64,000 nucleotides of DNA, taken from contig CM026551.1 of NCBI GenBank assembly GCA_015143295.1, forward strand, positions 18,900,543 to 18,964,542. The letters run 5' to 3'. The translations under genes and the position numbers were made by a program. Of the stretch, positions 31,570 to 42,866 are shown piece after piece. Source of the DNA: Tetracentron sinense. Taxonomy: Eukaryota > Streptophyta > Magnoliopsida > Trochodendrales > Trochodendraceae. Position 1 is the stretch's first letter. Each line of letters starts with the position of its first letter. The notes beneath the pieces were generated by a model. The model made no database searches. It had not been told where the DNA came from and saw nothing but the letters and a program-made list of their open reading frames with translations.

Positions 31570-32509
31570 TTGATGATGACGAGAGTGGTGGGAGTTGTAC
31601 TTGTTGTTCCGTTACTGGTCTCTGGTCTGAGAGTGGAAGCAGATGAGTCAGATCACAAGTATAAGGAGAGAGGCATATCCTTTTGTATTCAAACAAAGTT
31701 GGTCCTTTTCATAATCCTAGGTAAGGTGAAGCAAAATAATTTCCTTTTAATTTTAAATTCAAAATATGTATATTTTACCTGTTCTGATGCTTTAATCATT
31801 TTCTTTCCTTAATAAGAAAAAATGGATCTCTAGATCCATGAGGTGTGATGCTGAAGCCTTATCTCCCCATATTTTAAATAAAATATTAATTAGAATTTAC
31901 AAAAATGGCAGAAATGGACAGATATGTGTGTAGTGAAATTCCACCGTCCATTGCGGAGATGCTGGTGCACCTCACACACCAAAACATCACCTCTCGGAGA
32001 GGCGGTTAAGATTACAGGCACGCACGGTCCTTTTAGACTGTTAGCATTAAGCATTTAATGCTGACAACTTGGCCATCACTTCCCGGGGACTTGCCAGAGA
32101 CACAAGTCCACATGAGGACTCACATGTCCAATCCGAGTTTACTCGGATTGGAAGAATTATCCCCCACACAAACAATAAACTCTACAAAACAGTGGAGGCA
32201 ATTTGAGACACATGAAATTTGCGCGTTACAAGAGGATGTGTAATATTTGCTTGACACATAGGTAGTGGTGCCTATGCGTCATATAAATGCCACATTGAGG
32301 GTGTTTGGGTCCACAAAGAAAAGATGATGTGCGGGTCCCCCTTATGTGTAACTTGGCAAAAAATCATCCCACCAAAGGCTATCCGATTGGATGGCCCGAA
32401 TAAATTTGAGTGATTTGGTTTTTTCCTCCTGGCATGCAAGGGTTAAAGTTTACTTTGTAGGCCAAAACATCATCCACTAGCGTATAAGCAACATTTCCCA
32501 TGCATCAAG

Positions 32510-33009
32510 TAGGGGTGTTAATGAGTCAAGCCAGCTCGGCTCGACTCTAAAAAAAACGAGATTGAGCTTTTACTTTGGGTCTCGTTGAGCCGAGCCGAGC
32601 CTTAAAAGTGAGTTCTAAAAATAAACGAGTCGAGCCTGAACAATAGGTGGCTCAGCTCGGCTCGATTAATTTTATAATAATACCCTTTAAAAATTAAATT
32701 TATATTATATATTCAGTATACCTTTTTTTGGTAAAATTTATACAGTATACATTAACATAATTATTTTTGTTTAAGTTTTAACTCAGGCTTTCACGTGAGT
32801 CACATGACATCCTAAAGAAAAAAATGTCATTTAAAATTTTTTTAATTGAATTTAGTGCTTATCAATGTATTTAAAAAATAAATAAATTATCGAGCCGAGC
32901 TCGAGCTCAATGATTTGTGGACGAGCCGAGCCGAGCCGAGATCGAGCCTCTGTAAAATTCCAATGAGCAGAACTCGAGCAGTGCCCAGCTCGGCTCGTTG
33001 ACACCCCTA
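32510..33009. mobile_element. hAT-type MITE, exactly 500 bp, perfect 8-bp target duplication
   Basis: Target duplication GCATCAAG at 32502-32509 and 33010-33017. Ends are TAGGGGTGTTAA and TTGACACCCCTA, inverted with one mismatch. Subterminal gctcggctcga and gagccgagccgag words are in opposite orientations at the two ends, around an AT-rich core. No ORF. It lies in intron 1 of the TM9SF pseudogene. Confidence 0.95.
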
Positions 33010-33045
33010 GCATCAAGCACATATTACCCATTGTGATATGTATAT

Positions 33046-33434
33046 GGGAAATGATATCCTCAAACGACTCTAGGATATTACACCCTCTAACTGACTATGT
33101 ATTGGTCAGCATCCCTTAATAAATGGATTTTGACTAATATTACTTGGGCCAACTTAATCTTGGGACGCACTAGAACCAATAATTACTCGACTCTCAAGTA
33201 ATTGTTTTTAAGTCGTTTTAGGAGATCATTCCCTTATATATATAAGGCGGTGCTTTACTGAAACAACTCAAAACATGTAATTTGAGAGTCATTTAGTTAT
33301 TGGTCCAAATGGACCCTACTATTGAGTTGACCCAATTAATATTGGTCAACATCCGCTAAATTAAGGGATGCTGACCAATACAAGGCCACTTGTAGGTATT
33401 TTTTGGTTTGAGTCGACACAGGAGAGCATTTCTC
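33046..33434. mobile_element. Foldback MITE with arms of about 190 bp, perhaps Mutator-like
   Basis: The left arm (GGGAAATGATATCCTC, GTATTGGTCAGCATCCCTTA, CCAATAATTACTCGACTCTC) is repeated inverted in the right arm up to GAGAGCATTTCTC. Ends resemble the Mutator-like element at 56093-56473. Flanks are AT runs, so the expected 9-bp duplication is ambiguous. An inner inverted copy of the end lies at about 33212-33233. It is 36 bp from the hAT MITE, in the same pseudogene intron. Confidence 0.75.
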
Positions 33435-33720
33435 ATATATATATATGTAGTATGGGTAATGAATGCTTGACCTGTCAAGGTTTCTGCATCACGTGTTTTA
33501 AGGCCATGTGGCATGCATTTGGGCTGTAAAAAGAAAAACCTCTAATGTGCGGGTTCCTCTTGCAACAAATAGCCCGATCGGATGACTATGGCCGTTTGAT
33601 CAGATTGATTTTTTTCTAGGTGGCACATAAGGGGGACCTGGATGTTTTTTTTTTTTTGTGGGCCCAAGCCCCCTCCACTTGGTCTTGAAATTCATGTTGT
33701 CTATGCATTAAGCACACATT

Positions 33721-33774
<54 letters not shown>
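33721..33774. repeat. (AC)n microsatellite
   Basis: 54 bp of ac repeats with one interruption (acaaac), followed by a short tatata run. Intron 1 of the TM9SF pseudogene. Confidence 0.97.
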
Positions 33775-33785
<11 letters not shown>

Positions 33786-35705
33786 AAAGAAACACTATAA
33801 ACTATAAATGACTACCATATTGAAAGAATTAAGAATCAAGCAAACATGCATTCGAAGCTTATCTTGTAGGGTAGTAATGTTTAGTAAACCACAAACGGTT
33901 TAGTCCCAATTCATTTGGTGGATTTATTCCAATAACAGTCATAAAGGAGTCATGAAAAACTACATTGTAGGATATAGTGGCTCCAATACATCTATTGGGG
34001 ACATCCTTAATTTGAAATGGTGTCTCTAAAGGGTCTTATAAATCCTAAGTACGTTAAACATAACAAATGAAGTGTTATTTCAAACAAATAAAACATGAGA
34101 AAAGCGCAAAATGATTTTTAAATCTCAGTGAGACCGAAACCCTATTTTTGTTCAATATATGTTGAGCACGCATTAGACATAAAGTGAGTCTCTAAGGCAT
34201 AAGGTGCACGCGCTGTGTAATCCTCACACTTTTGAGGTGTGATTTAGGGGATTTGAGACTCTAAGGTTGAGCTTCAAGACATCATCTTTAAGCCACAAGA
34301 TGTAAGCTACATGTGCCTTTTGTAACAATGATATTTAATTATTAACTTAATTAGGTATTATGACCAGTTGGGTCCAATAGGCCAACCCGAACCTAGTCAG
34401 CTATAATTGGGTTGAGAAAACCTATTTAGGTGTCCAACACCTAAAGCCTAACCCAATGAATGTGGGCGGGTTGATGGGTAAACATTATTAATTACTACAT
34501 CCATTAAGCTGTAATGAGTTTGTTTAATCTGTCTAAATACGTCAATTGTGAAAATAGTTTATGATGATCTGAAGCGAATTAAACAATGAACCAAAGTATG
34601 ATTCTTTTAAAAGTGCTCCCACTGAATCTCGTTCTTCCAAAAGCTGTGAATTCTGACCACTGACCTGAAGCCGAACCAGATGAACCGGCGAACCAGGTAA
34701 CTATGTACCGACTCAAGGCGTTAGTTTGGATTTATTGATCTTTATTACTTTTTGGTTGTGGTTTTTATGATTGTTTGATGCTTCTGCAGTAAGACATATT
34801 GTTACTATGATCTGCCATTTTTTTCACCAGGTATGGCACTAATATGAATTTCTTTCCTCCTTTAATATAACAGTCTGTTAGTGTTTAAGTGATCCGTCCC
34901 ACTAGTTTGATATGTTTGGACTTTCCTCACCTTAGATTTTAATTTTTATGAAGGGAGAAAAGGGAAGATATAGGAGAAGTACTGAACGTCGATCTCTTGG
35001 TTGATGCACCATATGAGCTGAACTTTCGGGTGGAAAAACAATCCAAACTTGTCTGTAAGAAAAAAACTATCAAAAGAGGAAATTGCACAGTTGAGGACTG
35101 CTGTGCTGAAGGACTACTACTTCCAGATGTATTATGATGACTTGCCCTTCTGGGAGATCTTGGAGAAGGTTGAAAAGGAGAACAAGATGGATCTGGGAGA
35201 GTACAATCCACTTTGATGTTTTCCCTAACAATGATCGTGTGATAAGAGTTTAATTTCATATTGATCCAAACCTAGCCTTGGACATCATGGTCTTGGAAGT
35301 CGAGGCAGAGTTTTCATATATTCCTTCAAGTGGAAATAAACTGAAATTTCTTTTGAGAAGAGGATACTCAAATTCTCATCAATGCCGCAGCACTTGGAAA
35401 CCACTGATTCTCAATATTTTTGTGTGACTGTTTCTCCCCCTGACCGGGTTCCTTGCAATAATTATGCGGGTGCTCAAGAACGACTTCAATGATATATATT
35501 GACATCCTACTTTTTTTCCCTAGTTGGAATGATTCCTTCTGTTATGCAGTTGAGGATCCATTTATTTTTTCCTGTTAGAAGTCTAAGTGGATGATCAAGA
35601 GAAGACTGGATTTGTACACTCATGGAGATGTCTTCCGATTCCTGAGACGCAAGTATTTGTTCTCTGACATTCTTGGATCTGGAACTCAGCTATTAGCACT
35701 GTAAG

Positions 35706-36284
35706 CATGATCCTTGGAGCTGCATTTATTCCATTTTTTTCATGATATTTCAAAGGCACAAAAGTGGACTTTGATGTCTAACATGTTTTGGTTAGTTAGA
35801 CCTGCAGAGCCATAAGAATATGAAATGTCGACTCATCTGTACAAAGATAACAAGAGGACTAACAACATTGAAAATATTTAAGAGGTTCAATACATTCAAC
35901 ATTATTCAAATCATTCGAACATGAACAATGTAAATAAAAAGTTGAACTTTTAATACAACTATGATAAATTTGAAATTGTACTAAATTACTAATTACTGAA
36001 TACATTCAAAACATTCAAATATACATGCATGCGCACACACGCATCCGTATGCACAAGCACAAATGTTGCATGCTCAACCTTCATGCAATGGGTGAAGGTT
36101 CATATGATCGTTTTCCACTTTATTTAGCTTAATCATTTAAAGTTTAGAGCAAGAGCAATTGCTCCACCAAAAACTCGAATCTTGGAAATCTTTTTCTAGC
36201 GGGAAATAGAATAACATGAATATTGGAACAACTCTCTCTATGATGCAGGACTATGCAACTAACCTAGGATGACATGATTGTGAG
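35706..36284. other. Non-coding, no exon recognised
   Basis: AT-rich sequence downstream of the TM9SF pseudogene, with attcaa-rich patches near 35860-36020 and a short ca-rich word near 36035. The missing TM9SF exons are not here. Confidence 0.6.
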
Positions 36285-36534
36285 CAGTGTTACAAATCTC
36301 TTGAGAAACTCCTAATTTCTTGCGAAAAATACCGAGAAAAACATTTAAAGTTTTGCCGATATATATATATATATATATATTGATGATTTTCATTATTATT
36401 TTATGTAATTTCTATTTTTTATTTTAATCATTGTCGAATTTAGGCAAGAAATACCCGGAAAAAACTCCATATTTGAAAATGTCTGAGAAAAACTTCGGCT
36501 GATAAAAATCCGATAACGAGATTTGTAACACTGA
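36285..36534. mobile_element. hAT-type MITE, 250 bp
   Basis: Perfect 16-base terminal inverted repeats, CAGTGTTACAAATCTC and GAGATTTGTAACACTG. Flanking 8-mers attgtgag and attatgag match at seven of eight. The core holds an (AT)n run at 36361-36380, and the subterminal ..gagaaa/gaaaaa.tac.. words are partly inverted. No ORF. Confidence 0.93.
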
Positions 36535-37533
36535 TTATGAGATTAGAAAATTAATTGCTACAATAATAAAAATCATAAAATATATATGTTTTCAAATATG
36601 GATTCCCCAAACGGAATTGGGTGATCATAACGAAAGAGAGAACCTCCACTAGCTTAGGGATTTCAGTTAATAGGCGTTAGAATTTCCTTGCCAATTGAGG
36701 ATTTCAAAGGTGTGCAATTGCAACAAAGAAACCAACGACAATAATAACAAGAACTACTAAATTAGGGTTAGGTTTTTTGGAATGATATTAGGGTTGGGGT
36801 ATGGCTGTTTTTAAGTTAAGGTTTAGGGCTTTATTGTAACAGCTATTAGGCCATTACAAAGATGCTGGGATTTCAACAGGGCTGTAGGAAGGTCTGGACT
36901 GCAAGTTGTGGCTTGCAGCAGAGACTTAAAGGTTGGTTGGGGGCTGCTGCTAGATTGGACAGCAAGGGGGAATGGTGCGGCAAATCTAGGAAGCAAGGGG
37001 AATGGTACACTAACAGTATAATGGGCAGGGGAATGATTGGGGCTGGCGACAGATCAAGGAAATAGGGTTGGGGGGCTTGTGGCAGGCAAGGGAAGTCAAG
37101 GGGAGGGACAGGGAAACAAGGGGGAGGGCTGGCGGCATCCCTAGGGTTTGGGAAAACTAAAAAACAGCAATGGAGGAATAGATCTAGGGTTTGATGATTA
37201 GGGAATGATGGAAAAATAAGAGTATAAAGAAACACAAGAAAGAAGAAGAAGATAGAGAGTGCCTTGACTTCACACCAATCCTTTCATAGGAGAATTCAAA
37301 AGCATTTAATCAAAAGTTGTGTTCTCTACTCCCAAAGAGAGTATTTGTAAAGAAAGGAAAAAAACCTGATCCTAGTAATTACTAATAAAATAAAATTTAA
37401 TAACTAAAAAAGAATAAAATCAAATAACATGCTAAAGTACTAATAATTCCATGGGCTAATCAGCCCTCTAATCCTCATGCTCCCGATCTGATGGTAGATC
37501 TCCCTTCATATCACGATTTGAACGCCAGAACAG
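36535..37533. other. Non-coding, G-rich tract
   Basis: 36870-37140 is G/A-rich (aagggg, ggctggc words) and gives a proline-rich minus-strand ORF (36873-37235) with no recognised domain; low complexity explains it. No gene is supported. Confidence 0.5.
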
Positions 37534-37825
37534 TAATTGATGTGGACATCAGATCATCTGGTGTTAGAGTGTACCAGCGGAGGAGGAGAGCCCTACACAA
37601 GTCCTCCTATGGATGGGTGACTTGTATATGAGTTTAGTTCGAGCTATCTATAGAGATCCATCGTTGGATCGTTGTTTTGATGGAGATCCATAGTTGAATC
37701 TCCATATATAGCCCGAACTAAACACATATACAAGCCATCCATCCATACAGAGACTTATGTGAGGGCTCTCCTCCTCCTCTGCTGGTACACTCCAACACCG
37801 GATGATCCGATGTCCGCATCACTTA
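37534..37825. mobile_element. Foldback MITE, about 292 bp, arms of about 130 bp
   Basis: The left arm (taattgatgtggacatcaga, gtgtaccagcggaggagga, acttgtatatgagtttag) returns inverted on the right (agccatccatcc, cctctgctggtacac, gatgtccgcatcactta). Arms are perhaps 85-90 per cent alike by eye. The outer bases TAA/TTA could be part of a 3-bp or 2-bp target duplication of the Harbinger or Stowaway type; this is not decisive. A hairpin RNA from it could give small RNAs. Confidence 0.8.
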
Positions 37826-40800
37826 TTCTTTCTCTCTATATATATACTAATATATAAAGAGAATGGAGGAGTTAAACACGCTGATTGAATTTTTCTTTAT
37901 TGAAAACATTATCCTTATCTAATAAAAAACTTTATCCTTATCTAATGTTAAGATAGAGTAATTGTAATAAGGGTATAAACCTAATTGTAACACCCACTAA
38001 TAAAACCCCATTGGAATGGCTCAATTAAATCTTCCACCCTCTCAACTCTCTGTCTCTCTTTCTCCTAGGCTCTCTCTCTACGTTTTCCGACTGCTCTCTC
38101 TGGACGTGTTGCCACATTTTGTGATTCTTGAAGCTTTGTATCACTGAAAGGGATTGGATTCAAGGTGTTGGCGGCCGGGAAAGAGCTGAATCCATTTTCG
38201 GAACTCGCCTTGGGAACTTGCCCATCAAAGGTCAGTATTGTTTCATCTATTTGCAATACCTCGGTCTGTGTTTTTGGCGGAAGATATTTTCTACCATTAC
38301 TCTCTATGGTCTGCTTTTTGGAAAAGATGTTCTCTACTACTATAAAGAGAATGAAGGGTATTGAATGTTGAATTTGGTAGTGTTGAATTTGAATCTTCTT
38401 AATATAATTTGGTTATGTTAGGGTTCTTCTAACAACTAAAATTGGCGGTTTCTTTGTTCTACTTACTCAAATGCGATATCATCCATTACAATTAGGGCTT
38501 CATTTTTAAACTTTGGGGGTTTCTTTATTTTGCACATTCAATTTCAATCTCGTCTCATTACGATTAGGGTTTCATTTTTTGCTTCTTTTGAAATCCCATT
38601 TTTGGGGTTAGTAAGGGTTCAAATAATAGTGGTTCTACCAACAATTAAAATTTGTGGGTTTCTTTGATATGCTTATGCAATTGCGCGTCTAGAGTAGGAT
38701 AAACCTAAAATGTATAGGACCTAATCCGGTGGCCGGAATGGGAGTCTGTTTTGCCTCCGTCGGTGAAGCTGCTGGTTTTTTTCTCACCTTGCTCTTCGAT
38801 TCTGTTTAAATCAAACATCTTTCATTCTGTCTCAGTAGCTCTAGTCATGGCTAACTGGGGGGGAATACGTTTGCAATTGAGTCCAAAATATTCGATTTTG
38901 TAAAATTTCAGGGCCGGTCCGTGTCTCTGTTTAAATGCTCAGAAAGAGGTAGAGGCTATTTGGTGGAAGAGGAAAAGGGATTCTGGTGGGTCTATAATTT
39001 CATCTCTGAAAATACCTAGGTAGCAGAAACTTCAGCGTGCAAATTCAAAAAACTAACCTGCAATCAGTCATCGTTGTTGTTGGAGAGGATATCCAACTCA
39101 TATCGGTCCTTCATTCGATTAACAGTATTCCCCCTAACAGGTGATCGTCGTCGATGGCTATCGTTTCCTGCTGGTGAGCAGATGTTCGGGTGGAAGGTGT
39201 TCGAGGACGTAATGAGTCAGTTCCAAAAATCCAATACCATCTTCCAGCAACCCACACCCACACCCACAACAGTTACGAACATTCCCACTGCTGGAATGGG
39301 TCTTCCTGCTCCAACTGCAGCACCTATTGAGGCTCACCCAGTCACCATAGCTGGCCAACCGATATTGGAGATTGTCGAAAATTGGTCTCAGGCTCTGGTG
39401 GTATTCTTCCATTCATAATCTTTCTTCTAAATGAGGACTACATTATTTTCCCTTCATCTTGTTTATCTGTATTTTTTTCCCTTTTATTTATTTATTCCAC
39501 CCTTAATGAGGAGGTGCAGTATGGGCAAACATGTCTTTGTACAGGTTCATGTTGAGAAATGCTTCAACTCCCAATAGCTAGGAGTCACTGATCAGGCTCA
39601 ATTTTCAGGTGGAAGTTCAATCGCAGTGGGTTAAACTTTCATAGCTCTGAAACCTCGTCACACACAGCACTTTTGCTATACTCCACACGAAGTCCTTGAC
39701 AATGGGTTTAAAAGCCGAAAAAGCTTCGTAACTCGTTTTTCTAATATGACAGTCTAGAATTTCCTGATTTGATGAATATACCCCAACCGGAAAAAAAAAA
39801 AAAAAAAAACACTTAAAATCTATCTAAATACCAGATATGCCCTTGCGTTCTTCATCCTTTTTTATCTTTAATGATCAAAGGTCCTTACAATCCCTCCCTA
39901 GTTCTGCTCTAGTCGACAGTTTGGCCCCAGTCTTCTTGGTCTAGATTGTTTCTGTCTAGACTGATGCTTTGTTGGATGAGTAATCATTTTTTTTTTTGGA
40001 AGTCCATTATTCTTTTGCATTTTCTTCTTTGTTGATTTGTTTACTGGAAATGGTGTCTGGAGTTGAAACTTTAGCTTGCTTTGAACGAGAAATGGATGGT
40101 TGTAGATAAATCTTGTGTACATGAGATGATGAATAAAACTTATGTTCGCAAATTTTTTTAAAGGGAGAATTTGGAAACTTATCATTTATAGGTGGACTCT
40201 CCCCTTATATTCTGTAGGGTAATTTATCTCCCACAAATACGATTTCAAAAGCCATGGATGCAGCAGATAGTGCAATGCCAGGAAGGAAGAAAAAATGAAG
40301 AGAGAAGAGTTTACCGGATCAAAGAGGGATTGCAGGGATTGAGACCTTTTGGCCGTTATAGGAAGAAGAAGATAAAGGCATATTTGGCATTTAACTTGCT
40401 TTTAGGTGTTTTTATTTCTTTTTTCTTTTTAAGAATTGGGTGTTATCATCAAATTTTGGGGTGTGGGTATCACCACCCATAAATATAGGCACACCAATAT
40501 TTTGTATCTGTACACCAATTAGACTGATTCTTCTTTCTGTGCTATCTCTGCTATCGCAGTCAGCTGTGGAATTGCCATGTAAAAAATCAATAGAGCTCGC
40601 TTTAGGGTTGGGCTTAGTTAGAAACTTCTAATGTGATGTACTCGTGTCCACAAGATCCCCACTAACGCAATTCATTTTTCTTAGGGAACCCCAAGGTTCA
40701 TCTAGGGCACAATCCAAGAAGCACACATTTCGATTTTTAATTATCCTTGTTTAGCCGTTCAGATGGTTTCTTCAATCATATGGAAAAGCTAAGACGTGTA

Positions 40801-41335
40801 AAGATGCTTTTCCATGAGACCAAGGCACACATTAAACTGACATTCCTTCTCATTAAACTGACATTCCTTCTTGGAAAATACTTAGTGGACGTAGGTTTCC
40901 ATTATGTAACGGAATGGCCTGTCTTCATTGGTTCGCGTCTCACTTTTTAACAAACACCAATTGTGGTTAAGATTCATTCACTCTTAGGGTTAAGCAATTA
41001 ACCTTGATTTATAAAATAAAAAAAATATCGAAATCTTAACTTTAATTTTCTTAATCTTAACAGGGGGTGTTAAAAGGGACAAGAGAACAAGGGGTAAGCT
41101 AAGTAGTGGACCCATGGGTCCGCTAATCACTGCTCTTCTTTTATGTGTCCCCTAAAATCCAAGAGACAAAAATTCTCTTGTTTTTGTTCTTCATAATAGG
41201 ATTGTTTCTAAAGGTCCACTTGAAAATCTGGAAATGGTTTCCTTGAATAGAGAATCATGTGAAGTGATACCAAACGCCCCAGCAACCGCAAAAGCCAGAC
41301 TCCTTCCTTCTGCACCGAGAAAAAGAGATGTTTTA
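37826..41335. other. Non-coding or decayed; leader-like stretch, no recognised gene
   Basis: 37840-37860 is an AT run. 38040-38235 looks like a plant 5' leader and small exon (CT-rich tract, then a possible donor at aag/gtcagt, 38231-38232). The 114-codon frame at 39074-39418 (GEQMFGWKVFEDVMSQFQ, then a threonine/proline-rich stretch) is not recognised and is followed by a possible donor; it could be an exon remnant. 39793-39810 is an A run. Around 40957-41090 is a single relative of the ggttaagattcactcac family. Nothing here can be assigned a function. Confidence 0.35.
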
Positions 41336-41343
41336 CTTGGTAG

Positions 41344-41602
41344 CAATGTTATCAAAACTGGACTGATCGGTCGAATCGGAAAAATCGGGAACTGGTCCCC
41401 TCATCGATTCCCCAAACCCTCAAAACCGGAACTCTTTAAAAATCGGCTAGAACCAATAGAACTGGTCAGAATTGGATAAAAAAGAGCAAATAATATTTTT
41501 TTAATAAGAAAAAGACACGATTGAACCGGATCGGTCGAATTGGTCAAACCAGGAACTGGCCACCCAGCCGGTGCAACAGTCTGTCCGATTATGAGAACAC
41601 TG
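41344..41602. mobile_element. hAT-type MITE, 259 bp
   Basis: Imperfect terminal repeats: CAATGTTATCAAAACTGGAC at the left and, on the other strand, CAGTGTTCTCATAATCGGAC at the right. Flanking 8-mers cttggtag and cttactag match at six of eight. The inside is rich in gatcggtcgaa(t/c)cgg and aaccgg words in both orientations. The 88-codon minus-strand ORF across it is a by-product. Confidence 0.8.
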
Positions 41603-41610
41603 CTTACTAG

Positions 41611-42660
41611 TCTTACTATATTGTTAAAACTTCCCGTGCGAAAGAGCACATTTGGCGTGCGCAACATGGCACGTAGATCCTATGTGCCACCATTGATTCG
41701 AGTGCTATGTATACAAATTAATGATATATCGGAAAAAACACAGAATAGATAGAATAGATTTGTCATTCTAAGCTCGTGTTTTTACTAACATGCATATCTA
41801 TTAGTGGATGGCACACAGAATTCGTGTGCCATGATTTTGTACACGCCAAAAGGACTCACAAAAGAGGGTGACGTGGGCATGGGATTGTCTCTAGCATTAG
41901 CGAGAAACAATGGTCCACTCTTTATCCCACATATGGCGATAAAAAGTGGAGAAGTCATTTTCATTTTCTCCTATAGGGTCTGTTTGTTTGCAAAGAAAAC
42001 AGATGATGAAAATAATTTTTTAAAAAAAAATGTTTTCTAGTGTTTGGTGTCTTGGAAAATATATTTTTTCTTAAAAAAGTTTTCTTCCTTGGAAATGTTT
42101 CCCCAGCATAGAGAAGGGAAACTTTTCTCTTAAAAAATGGAGAGAAGTTATTTCTCTCGATTATGCTCGATGCTGGACGTTGGACGCTCCTCTCTTTGTT
42201 CTTCGTTCTCCACTGCCGAAGACAAGATCAACTTTGACTCCAAATCCTCATATGTTCAGATCGATTGATTTGCAGTCTCTCCCCTAAACTCAATCTCCCA
42301 CTACTAAACCTAGATCTGAAATCTAGGTTTTTGAATCTCGACTCAAACCATATGGGATTGTGCTTGATTGTTCTTTGTTCATAGATGTTCTTCCTGGTTT
42401 CGTTAGATCATATCTCCATAAAATGTAGAAGGAATTGATGGGATTTTTGAGCTAAACAAACCCCCGAAACATCTGATCTTCTTTCTGCAAAATTTCTGCT
42501 ATTAATGGAGTTTAATTAGGTTCTGGTTCTTGATCCTTTTTTTTTGGGTAAGAGCTAGGGTGTCTAAAAACCCAAACCCTTGCTCTAATTTCCTGTATCC
42601 CTCTTTCTTCTTCTTCGTCTCCCCTCGATTTTGTTCTCTTTGAAGAGAATTTATTGGATG
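41611..42660. other. Non-coding; MITE end and leader-like sequence
   Basis: 41978-42070 shows ggtctgtttgtttgcaaaga followed by aaaac, gaaaat and ttttctt words, like one end of a MITE family whose opposite end appears inverted at about 48240-48285. 42160-42660 contains CT-rich, leader-like sequence without a supported start codon. Confidence 0.35.
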
Positions 42661-42859
42661 TGGTCACCGGTTAAGGCCTCTTGGTCTTCTTTCTCGAAGA
42701 AAATGCAAGAAATTAGGGTTTCATATTCAATCCCCTCAGTATTTCTTTAGAGCTTTGCTGTTTTCGCAACCAATTATCGTCGGTGTCGTAGTGGCTACCT
42801 TCTCCGCTCTCACTATAGTCTACTGGAATCTTACCAGAAGAAAGAAGGGTCTCAGAGGG
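42661..42859 (+). other. Possible exon with one hydrophobic segment, unrecognised
   Basis: One frame reads SPQYFFRALLFSQPIIVG followed by VVVATFSALTIVYWNLTRRK and ends at KGLRG before a perfect plant donor (GG/GTGAGT at 42859-42860). This looks like a membrane-anchor exon: about 22 hydrophobic residues followed by a basic RRKK stop-transfer cluster. An ATG at 42659 (MWSPVKASW) is in a different frame, so either an acceptor (ttctttag at 42748) starts the exon or the gene is frameshifted. No downstream exon was found before 46 kb. The family is not recognised. Confidence 0.3.
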
Positions 42860-42866
42860 GTGAGTA

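Larger units (their letters stand above)
31570..35705 (+). pseudogene. TM9SF (nonaspanin / endomembrane protein 70) pseudogene, 5' portion, unprocessed
   Basis: The exons match the lumenal part of a TM9 superfamily protein (a multi-membrane Golgi/endosome protein). Exon 1 (31570-31720) encodes a signal peptide (MMTRVVGVVLVVPLLVSGLR) and ESDHKYKE, then a frameshift in gagagagg before SNKVGPFHNP, with donor AG/GTAAGG. Exon 2 (34790-34830) encodes KTYCYYDLPFFSP. Exon 3 (34954 to about 35505) encodes EVLNVDLLVDAPYELNFRVE, with a one-base shift in an A run near 35070, then YYFQMYYDDLPFWE, NNDRVI, EFSY and LTGFLAIIMRVLKNDF, with further shifts and a stop. Exon 4 (about 35579-35705) holds DDQE.TG, HGDVFR and LGSGTQL in mixed frames. 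Later exons for the nine membrane segments are not found. Retained introns show it is not a retrocopy. A pyrimidine-rich leader at 31190-31560 still resembles a 5'UTR. Confidence 0.85.

Noticed and set aside
36873-37235. Proline-rich minus-strand ORF of 120 codons
   Set aside because: Falls on a G/A-rich low-complexity stretch; no family, no splice or promoter context.
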